A stretch of DNA of 64,000 bases from Notamacropus eugenii. Its lineage: Eukaryota > Chordata > Mammalia > Diprotodontia > Macropodidae. Under the pieces are notes generated by a model that worked only from the letters and a program-made list of their open reading frames with translations, was not told where the DNA came from and ran no database searches. Positions 55,911 to 64,000 of the stretch are shown one piece after another; position 1 is the first letter of the stretch, and the number at the start of each line of letters is the position of its first letter. The stretch is from assembly GCF_028372415.1 (NCBI RefSeq), contig NC_092873.1, forward strand, positions 355,908,128 through 355,972,127, written 5' to 3'. Position numbers and translations under genes: made by a program.

Positions 55911-57200
55911 TTCTCTCTTAGTCTTTTGGAGTCATGATTGGTCATTGCACTGATTAGAATGATTAAATCTTTCTTTCATACTGCTGTAATCATTGTATAC
56001 ATAGTTCTCCTGTTTCTCCTCACTTTGCTCTGCATCATTACATCCATCTACCATTTTTTCTGAAGTAACGTCTTTTGTAATTTCTTACAGCACAATAATA
56101 TTCTATTGCATCTATGTACCATAATTTGATAAGCCATTTTTCAACTGATTGTCACTTGCTTTGTTTCTAGCTCTTTGTTACAATAAAGAGTGCTGGTATG
56201 AATATCTTTGCTTGTGTGGGTTTTTTCATTCTTTCTTTCTTTTTTGGGGTATATGCCTAGTAGTGGTATCAATGAGTCAAGGGGTTTGCATAGTTTTGTG
56301 ACTTTTTGGGTATAGTTCCAAATTGCTTTCTAGATGGTTGGACCAGTTTGCAGTTCTACCAAGAGTTTATTAATGTGTCTGTCCTTCTACAGGCCTTCTA
56401 ACAAGCATAATTTCTCTTCCTCTCTTTTTAAATCATATTTTCCAATCTGGTGGGTATGAGGTAGAACCTCAGAGTTCTTAATTTGCACAGTTCTAATTAG
56501 TGATTTTATATAGATATTAATATTTGGTATTTCTTCTTTGGAAAACTATCTGTTCATATCCTTTGACCATTTATCTTACTGGTATATGGTTCTTGTTCTT
56601 ATGTATTTGTATCAATTTCTTATATATCTTAGATATCAGACTTTTATTTAAAATTTTTCTCAATAACTTTTCTTCCCGGTGAATTTTCTCTTCTAATTCT
56701 GTTTTACTTTTGTTTGTGTAGAAATGTTTTAATTTTAAACAATCAAAATTATCCATTTAATTTTGCCTTTCTTTCTCTCCTTTGGTTAAGAACTCTTTCC
56801 TTATTCACAGTTGTAAAAAGTATGTCCTTCTCTGTTCCTATAGTTTGTTTGTGATATGACGTTTTATATGTGGGTCATGTATTCATTTAGAATTTATTAT
56901 GGTTTATGGTCTGAGATATTGATCTAAGTTAATATTTCTAGAACTATATCAAATAATAGGGGTGACAATGACTAGCTTTGCTTTACCCCTGATCTTATTG
57001 GAAAGGTCTCTAGTGTTTTTCTATTACAGATGGACATTACAAAGCTAAGTATATCAGTACCTATATTATATATTTTATGTAATATATGGGATTGATTTGT
57101 ATTACTTCATTCATAATGTAACACCTGATTCTTTTACTTTTTAATGTTCTTGATCATGTAAAATGTTTGATGTATGTGATAAATGAGAGGTGAAGTTATT
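55911..57200 (-). mobile_element. L1 3' region, antisense, copy 1
   Basis: Plus-strand text such as TATTCTATTGCATCTATGTA, TTTCTAGCTCTTTGTTACAA, TATATGCCTAGTAGTGGTAT and TGGTTGGACCAGTTTGCAGT is the reverse complement of L1 3' sequence. The order is repeated in copy 2 at 57430-58720. Confidence 0.75.
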
Positions 57201-57429
57201 GATGTGAGATTTCTCTATCTCCCCCCAAAAATTTCCCTTCCCTTTCTGCCCACCCCCCCATCTCCACATATGCTGGGTTTGAGTTTGAGACTAGGATGAG
57301 ACTGAGAAGGAGTTTCGTTGTGTTTTTTTCTTTTGCAAGATCCTGTTGTATTTATTACTTGATTACCAAAAAGAAAAAAAAATTGATGCATCCTCAGAAC
57401 AATATATAGCCTTTAAGGCATTATCCAAC

Positions 57430-58720
57430 CAGGTGTCTTTCATACATGTGTTTTTTTATTGCATGTTATTTATTAAAAATATTTGTTTTTAGTTTCAAAT
57501 TCTCTCCCTTCCTGCAGCCCCTCCCCATTATACTTATAAAGTCATGCAAAACACATTTCCACATTAGACATGTTGCAAAAAAAAAAAAAAGCAAGAAATA
57601 GAAAGTAAAAAAATATATGCTTCAATCAGCCCTCAGAATTCATCAGTTCTCTTTCAGGGAATGGATAGCATTTTTTATCATGAGTCCTTTGGAATTGTGG
57701 ATCATTTTATTGATCATAGCATCTATGTCTTTCACAGTTGATTATCATTAAAATATTGCTGACAGCGTACAATGTTCTTCTAGTTCTGTCCACTTTACTT
57801 TGCATCAGCTCATGTAAGTCTTTCCAGGTTTTTCTGAAACCATCCCCTTTGTCATTTCTTCGAGCATACTAGTGTTCTGTCACAATCATATACTGTAATT
57901 TGTTCAGCCACTACTCATTTTATGGGTATCCCCTTAACTTCTAATTCTTTGCCACAACAAAGTGCTGCTATAAATATTTTTGTACATATGGGTCCTTTTA
58001 TTTTTCCTTTGATCTCTTTGGGATACAGACCTAATAGAGGTGTTGCTGGGTCAAAGGATATGCCCAGTTTTATAGCCCTTTGGACCTAGTTCTGAATTGA
58101 TTTCCAAAATGGTTGGACCAGTTCACAGCTCTGCCAGCAGTAAATTAATGTACCTATCTTTCCGAATGCCCTTCAGCATTTGTCATTTTCTTTTTCTGTT
58201 ATGTTAGTCAATCTGGTACCTTAGAGTTGTTTTAATTTATATTTATCTAATTATTAGTGATTTAAAACGTTTTTTCATATGACTATTGATGACTTTGATT
58301 TCTTCTTCTGAGAACTGCCTTTTCATATCCTTTAACCATTTGGCATTTGATGAATGGCTCTTGTTTTTATAAATTTGACTTGGTTAATATATTTGAGGAA
58401 TGAGACCTTTATCAGAGAAACTTGCTGTTAAGTTCCCCCCTCCCCTCCCAGTTTCCTGCTTTTCTTATAATTTTGGTTGCATTGGTTTTGTTGTGCAAAA
58501 ACTTTTAAATTTTATGTAACTCAAATTATCCATTTTACTTCCTGTGATCCTATCTCTTGTTGAGTCATAAACTCTTCCTTTATCCATAGATTGGACAGGT
58601 AATTTTTTCTACACTCCCTTAATTTATTTATGTTATCCTTTATATCTAAATCATGTATCCATTTTGACTTTATTTTGGAATAAAAAGTAAAATTTTAGAT
58701 AAAAGGTTTTGTTTTTTAAA
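57430..58720 (-). mobile_element. L1 3' region, antisense, copy 2
   Basis: CTAGTGTTCTGTCACAATCA, CTAATTCTTTGCCACAACAA, TGGTTGGACCAGTTCACAGC and TTTTAAATTTTATGTAACTC follow the same order as copy 1. The left border carries an A-run at 57576-57592 and TTATTAAAAATATTTGTTTT. Confidence 0.75.
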
Positions 58721-59239
58721 TGTGATCATATCTCTGTCCTTCATACTGTGTTTGTAGGCTATGCCCTGAAAAAGATGCCCTGTCTGACATTTCATGAGAA
58801 ATTTTCCTTCATGTGACTAGTAACAGAGAGGTTAGACACATAGAAGAATGAGGCTAAAGCCAGAGTGGAGAGGAATGGAGGAAAAGCTGGGACTGATCCT
58901 AGCTGTGGGGGCTACAGTGAGTATCTGAAGATGAGAATAGGAGATTAGAATCTAGATTGGATTAGAAAAAACTGATGAGATTGACAACTGCTGTGAAATC
59001 CCCACAGATCCAGTGGGACCAAGCAGTGGACCATACCATCCTCTCCTCCCTCTCCCCAACCCTCTTCCCTTACCCTGGCCTGGTTTTCCAAGATCTTGCT
59101 GAGACAATCTCAGTGAGTTTTGAAATACATAATCCATGCTCTTATCATTTTCCTCATTTCCTAGACATGTAGAAAATGGAAAGTGGATGGATTAGAGGGT
59201 AGTTTACCTTAATTTATAATTGCTTTATTAGAAGAATTT
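58721..59239. other. Intergenic sequence, no gene seen
   Basis: A locally GC-richer stretch (58850-59110) has two chance frames on opposite strands. No recognisable exon. Confidence 0.4.
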
Positions 59240-59345
59240 TTGTGTGTGTCATGGACCCCTTTGAAAGTCTGGTGAAACCTATGGACCTTTTCTCAGAATA
59301 ATGTTTTAAATACATGAAAAAAATTAATAAATGTTAAAAAATAAA
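59240..59345 (+). repeat. Interspersed repeat family E, second copy
   Basis: CATGGACCCCTTTGAAAGTC and TTCTCAGAATAATGTTTTAA match 7199-7280. Confidence 0.6.
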
Positions 59346-60534
59346 ATGTATAAATGTTAAAAGTAAAACAAAAGGTTTCCTATTTTATTATGCCTCAATA
59401 AATCATATGGACATTAAAAATTAAATTGACTAATTTCTGTGAATAATTTACAGTTGACTGTGAATAAGAAGGGGAGGCCCTAATAGGGGTATGGGAGCTT
59501 GGAAGACATGGGAGATTTTCTTGTTTTGGTAATTTTTGAGAACATCTCAGGTCATATTCTTAGAACTACATAGAACCTGTATCAGCCACATGGCCCTTAA
59601 GGTCAGATGACCTCTATCAGATTGATGATGTGGGAGAGTAGTTTCTTTTCTAGAATAAAAATACCTTTTTGTGAGCATAAGAAGAAAATGTAGTGTTGAG
59701 AAAACTTGCATCATCACACTGACAAATGGAGCCACTGGGCTGATTCCCTGAGGGCAGCACCCTCTGGTGGCCAAAATACACATTGCATTCTCTTTTTGGC
59801 TAATCAATTAATTAACCAGTTTCTAAGTTACAGAAAACTGGTGAGTGGGAGGGGAGATGTGTTAGGTTAGGTGTGAATAGGTATAGCTCTGGAAGCTTTA
59901 CAAAGTGTATGCCTACCACATACAATGCCTGTCAATATTGAGTAGAAAAGCTAAAAAGATTTTTAATTCTCAAAATTTATCACATACATTTTCTTTCTAC
60001 TGCACTTGTAACAGTAAAATATTTAGTTTCACTAATGGGGAACTTCGACCTGGACAGTTACCCTCAATTTTGATTGTTTGGGACCTATTGCCCAGAGTTT
60101 ATTTAGCTCTCTGATCAGTGTTACCTTAAAAATTGTTCAATAGACTAGCATTTATTAACTGCCTACTATGGCACAAATTGTGTCAATGAATGGACATAAA
60201 ACATGAAGATTTGATGGGATTTGCCACTGTCTTTGGGACCATGATAATTTAACTTCCCAATAACCAAACAAAGACATTTACCCAGATTGCACCAGTCACA
60301 GTGGTCTCTGGTCTTGAAATTCAAAGACTTTGAAGCCAGATGCATCCCCAGAGAGAAGAATGGTTCTTGGAGTGGTCTGGCAGGAATCTCAGCTGAGAAC
60401 CCTCCAAGAGAACACCCACAGTACAACTCCATGTGACTTGTAAATTTCAATGTCATATGAGCTTTTCAACATTGGCTTTTCAAAGGAAATATGGGCAGTA
60501 ACCATGTTACTTTGACATAGCTTATTCCTATTTT
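59346..60534. other. Intergenic sequence, no gene seen
   Basis: Mostly unique AT-rich sequence with a short LINE 3' scrap at 60145-60175. A 96-codon minus-strand frame at 60166-60456 is not recognised and partly overlaps that repeat. Confidence 0.4.
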
Positions 60535-60780
60535 AAGGGGCAGTTAGGTGGTACAATGAATAGAGAGCTAGGCTGAAGTCAGGAAGACTCATGAGTTCAA
60601 ATCTTGCCTCAGACACTTACTGGCTGTGTGACCCTACGCAAGTCACTTCACCCTGTTTGCCTCAGTTTCTTCATCTGTAGAATGAGCAGGAGAAGGGAAT
60701 GGGCAAATCAGTCTAGTATCTTTACCAAGAAAACCCCAAATGGGGTCACAAAGAGTTAGACACAACTGGACAACAAACAA
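60535..60780 (+). repeat. Family A CORE-SINE, sense
   Basis: Full copy from GGGCAGTTAGGTGGTACAAT to the tail AGTTAGACACAACTGGACAA. It is among the best preserved copies in the window. Confidence 0.92.
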
Positions 60781-61885
60781 ACTCTTGTTTTATCTATAGG
60801 CTTTACAGCCATGTAAACAGTATTACTATGTAAATGATGTCTTACATCAGGTTCCTAATAAATGCTAAATTATTTTAAAATTTAAAGATAAGTCTACTTA
60901 TTACCTTCTATGTCTGAAATCTAAATAAGAGTTCTTCAGTAATGTTCATAGCTACTCAAAAAAGATTAACCTACTGGTCTACACAGGAAAAGACAAGTGG
61001 ATGAATGAAGAGTAGATGTTGCCTGGACAACTTGCAATTAGATGTATAGCCCATTAAGAAAGTCTAGCTATCTAAGTATCTCAGATGGGAACTATAGGTG
61101 GACAGAGAATTGAATGGGGAGAAATTCCCAGTGCTTTCAAATACTAGTTTTTTCTGAGTGATGCTATTATACCTGTGAGTCATGAAACAACACAATCTCT
61201 GAAGAATCATAATTTTGGAGGATCTGGGAAGCTGATGATGAAGTTAGAGAATGAGTTTTTAGGGTTGGCAAATCTTGTCTTCTAAACCTCAAATCCAGGA
61301 GAGAGGTTCTTTAATAAGCCTCTCATCTCCTTTCATTTTTCAGCTCCCCAGTTCTCCTCCACATCTCTCCTTCGTGACACCTACCAGAGAGGATCCTACA
61401 GGATAGTTTGGTCATGAAGGAATAGATGAGAGCTTGGGACACGTGGACTTGAGTGGCATTTCCCTCAAATAGGGAATTCTAGGTACTGGCCAGCAACTGA
61501 CTCTGGGAAAGGAGAACTGTAAGAAGAGGTTAATAGTTAGGTTAAATAAAGAGACTTGGGGATCCTTTGAGGGAGCGAAGAGACTGTGGGTTGCCCACAG
61601 GCATTTATGATCATTTCTATTTAACCTTTAATACAGACTCTCCTCTGCAACCAAAGGGGTACAAGTAATTGCCATTCTTACCTTTATGCTTTCCCATAGC
61701 TCGTTCATGTAAGTTTAGGTACCTTCCCCTCTCCTCTCTACCAATTCTTCCTTTAACACAGTTCAAAATCTACCTCTTGGGCACTGACTAGGAGTTAGGA
61801 CTAGATTTGAGTCACAGTTGAACCACTTTCTATCCATGTGACCTTGATACCTCTCTGAGCTTCTGTGTCATCACACATATATACA
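60781..61885. other. Intergenic sequence, no gene seen
   Basis: No long open frame, exon, RNA gene or clear repeat was recognised by eye, apart from MIR-like scraps near 61790-61870. Confidence 0.4.
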
Positions 61886-61889
61886 TACA

Positions 61890-62145
61890 CACACAATGTC
61901 TGTCTGTTCAGTTGTGTCCTTCCCTTTGCTACCCCATTTGTTTTCTTGGCAAAGACACTAGAGGAGTTTGCCATTTCCCTCTCCAGATCATTTTACAGAT
62001 AAGGAAACTGAGGCAAACAGGGTTAAGTGACTTGCTCAGGGTCACACAAGTAAGTAAGTGTCTGAGGTCAGATTTGAACTCAGAAAGACGAGTGTTCCTG
62101 ACTCCAGTCCCAGAGCTCTATTCTCTGTACCACCTCACTGCCATT
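61890..62145 (-). repeat. Family A CORE-SINE, antisense
   Basis: TGTCTGTTCAGTTGTGTCCT (tail), TTTTACAGATAAGGAAACTG (CORE) and TATTCTCTGTACCACCTCAC (head). Confidence 0.85.
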
Positions 62146-62189
62146 ACATATATATTACTAATACTATATATTTCTACATCTATAATCCT

Positions 62190-62290
62190 ATGATCCATAG
62201 TGCCTTCTCACTATGGCATTGTGGTGAAGATCAAATGTTTGTAAAGTGCTTTGATAAAGGGTTGTATTAATGGAAATTATTGTTATTACT
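62190..62290 (+). repeat. MIR 3' end
   Basis: AAATGTTTGTAAAGTGCTTT and TTATTGTTATTACTATTGTT. Confidence 0.55.
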
Positions 62291-62359
62291 ATTGTTGACT
62301 CCTGCTCCCAGGATTGTACCAGAATCTGCTACCAGATGGCTTCTAATGGATAAGTGTTA

Positions 62360-62540
62360 TAGTCAGGAGAATTTGTTAAGTGCCTGCTAGGTACCATGCA
62401 TTGCAAATGCTGAGGATACAAAGAGAGTCAAAAGACTGTCCCTGTTTTCAAGTAATTCATAGTCTAATGGAGGAGACAATATGTAAATAATTATACAAAT
62501 AGGTTATACACAGGATAAATTGAAGATACTCAGTAGGATG
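62360..62540 (+). repeat. LINE 3' end fragment
   Basis: TAAGTGCCTGCTAGGTACCA, CTGTCCCTGTTTTCAAGTAA and GTCTAATGGAGGAGACAATA. Confidence 0.55.
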
Positions 62541-62544
62541 ATTA

Positions 62545-63140
62545 TTAGGGATGATTATCTTCACCTGGCTGTTTCATTAAGCCCTCAGTTTTTGTGGATG
62601 AAGTTTATACTGTTATCTTAATTTATTTTTTCCAATTGATTTCATAGGAATTGAAATGATCACAAAGAGAGAACAGGTAATTGGCAGTTTGGAAACCTGG
62701 GGAAACCCATGGTTCAATCAAGTCCCAATAAATTGGATCTCTCCAAGGGTGGGAACCATGACTTCTCTATTTTTTTGCATTCCTCCACAAACTGGGACCT
62801 TTTTGACAGGAAGGTTCTCTAACGCACTGACAGTAGCAGGATGGTGTCTTTTCTGTTAGACCAGAAGCATCCTGAGGGCAGGACTATTTTTTCTCTTTTT
62901 CACCTGTATCCTCACCTTCAACTCCCATAGTACCTACTAACAGGCAATGCACGCTGAGTGAGTGTGTTTGGTCCATGGTGGTGAAGGAATGAGCACTGGT
63001 GGATAGGACAAAGGTGAAAATTTTGGATCTTAGGTTTGGGTCCCTAGAACAGAGAATGGTTCCAGCAGGACAGGGGACTCCTTGAAGAACCTGGCCAAAG
63101 TCCTTTCACCCACTGATTAGTTGGTGTTCCATCACCCCCT
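62545..63140. other. Unassigned sequence with an L2-like scrap
   Basis: An L2 3' end is suggested at about 62850-62960 (GCATCCTGAGGGCAGGACTA). No gene was seen. Confidence 0.4.
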
Positions 63141-63319
63141 GCTGTGACGTGTACCAACTGTCCTCCATACTTGGAATCAATGCATTATCTTTTCATTTCT
63201 TCCTCTTAGATTCTCCACCTTGCTTCAAGGTTCAGTGTGTGTGCCACCTCCTACCAGAAGCCTTTCCCAATATAGCTCTCTCTTCCCCCTCAAATTATCA
63301 CATATGTATATGTGTCTAT

Positions 63320-63555
63320 CATTGTTGTTAAGTCATGTTTCAGTTGTGTCTGACTCTCCATGATCCCACTTGGAGTTTTCTTGGCCATTTTCTTTTTCAG
63401 TTCATTTCACAGATGAGGAACTGAGGCAAACAGAGTTAAGTGACTTGCCCAGGGTCACATAGCTAGGAAGCGTTTGAGGCCAGATTTTAATTCAAGAAGA
63501 TGAATCTTCCTGATTCCAGGCCTGGCACTCATTTACTGCTCTCTCTAGCTGCTGT
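63320..63555 (-). repeat. Family A CORE-SINE nested in L2, antisense
   Basis: TTGTTGTTAAGTCATGTTTC (tail), TTTCACAGATGAGGAACTGA (CORE), GGCCTGGCACTCATTTACTG (head). Confidence 0.85.
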
Positions 63556-63557
63556 AT

Positions 63558-63675
63558 GTGTATATAAGTGTGTGTATAGTTATATATAAACCCACACACA
63601 TACACACATATACACATATATATATATACACGTGTGCATATATATATATACATACACACACATATAATGTATGTA
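63558..63675. repeat. CA/TA microsatellite nested in L2
   Basis: Alternating TATA, ACACAC and ATACAC text with a core (TA)n at 63612-63625 and again at 63638-63648. Confidence 0.95.
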
Positions 63676-63810
63676 TTTATATGATGGAAACTGTGCCCAA
63701 GCCGCTTCCCAAGTAGTAAGTAAACTTCTTGAGGGCAAGGGATTGTCTTGATTTTGTATTCCTAGCTAGTGCAGTTACTTCCCGATAGTGGGTGCTTAAT
63801 AAATGATTGA

Positions 63811-64000
63811 ATGGGCCTGGATTAGAGCGCATTCAGATGAGGGAAACTAAGATAGTGGAGGCCCTTAAGGTCAGGCCAGTGAGGACTGGTTGAAGGGATT
63901 GATGCTTCTCTGGAGAAGAGAACACTGGGGAGACAGGAGAGCTTTTTTCAGTTTTTTTAAGGGGAAGACATGTGGAAGAGGGAACAGACTTGTTCTGTTT
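63811..64000. other. Right edge, possible CR1/L3 fragment
   Basis: GGACTGGTTGAAGGGATTGA and GAAGAGAACACTGGGGAGAC are like the 3' part of an L3/CR1 element in sense. It runs off the window. Confidence 0.4.

Larger units (their letters stand above)
63145..63810 (+). mobile_element. L2 3' region split by a SINE and a microsatellite
   Basis: GCTTCAAGGTTCAGTGTGTG and CCAGAAGCCTTTCCCAATAT lie left of the SINE. Right of the microsatellite the element ends AACTTCTTGAGGGCAAGGGA and GGTGCTTAATAAATGATTGA. Confidence 0.75.

Overview
This is vertebrate nuclear DNA, most probably from a marsupial. The grounds are split GT-AG genes with long AT-rich introns, one CpG island, and dense interspersed repeats of marsupial type: CORE-SINEs with an RTE/BovB-like 3' tail, L2, CR1/L3 and L1 fragments. 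No Alu, B1 or other placental SINE was seen, and the species was not resolved.

The window holds one gene I can name with certainty: the complete coding region of DNA topoisomerase II alpha (TOP2A), on the minus strand. Its ATG is at 43592 and its stop codon at 19751-19753. I placed 35 coding exons, all with GT-AG borders and matching codon phases. They give 1557 residues. A further in-frame 24-nt micro-exon at 23925-23948 would give 1565. All catalytic signatures are intact: ATPase GHKL motifs, QTK loop, TOPRIM EGDSAK and DxDxD, and the active-site tyrosine at residue 806. The promoter lies in a CpG island at about 42980-44100. It carries four inverted CCAAT boxes, a GC box and a CHR-like TTTGAA element, as expected of an S/G2-phase gene. 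A 3' UTR of about 1 kb ends near 18735 behind an ATTAAA signal.

Left flank (1-18.7 kb): no intact gene was recognised. It holds a decayed processed copy of EIF4A1 (5222-5880), an unidentified two-frame pseudogene-like segment (9741-10313), a decayed hAT transposase of SCAND3/ZBED5 type (about 11970-13555), two hairpin hAT-type MITEs, L1, L2 and CR1 fragments, many SINEs and large AT-rich and CT microsatellites.

Right flank (44.1-64 kb): no gene was recognised. It holds a 385-bp purine-rich repeat block just upstream of the TOP2A island, several L2 3' ends, a CR1/L3 element with a readable reverse-transcriptase motif split by SINEs, one sense and two antisense L1 3' regions, SINEs and a CA/TA microsatellite. 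In human the TOP2A neighbours on these two sides are GJD3/RARA and IGFBP4 (recalled, not checked). None of them was seen here.

I found no undescribed biological system. The most useful leads are the TOP2A micro-exon, the conserved promoter layout, the unidentified pseudogene-like segment and the nested transposon insertions, whose target-site duplications can be read directly.
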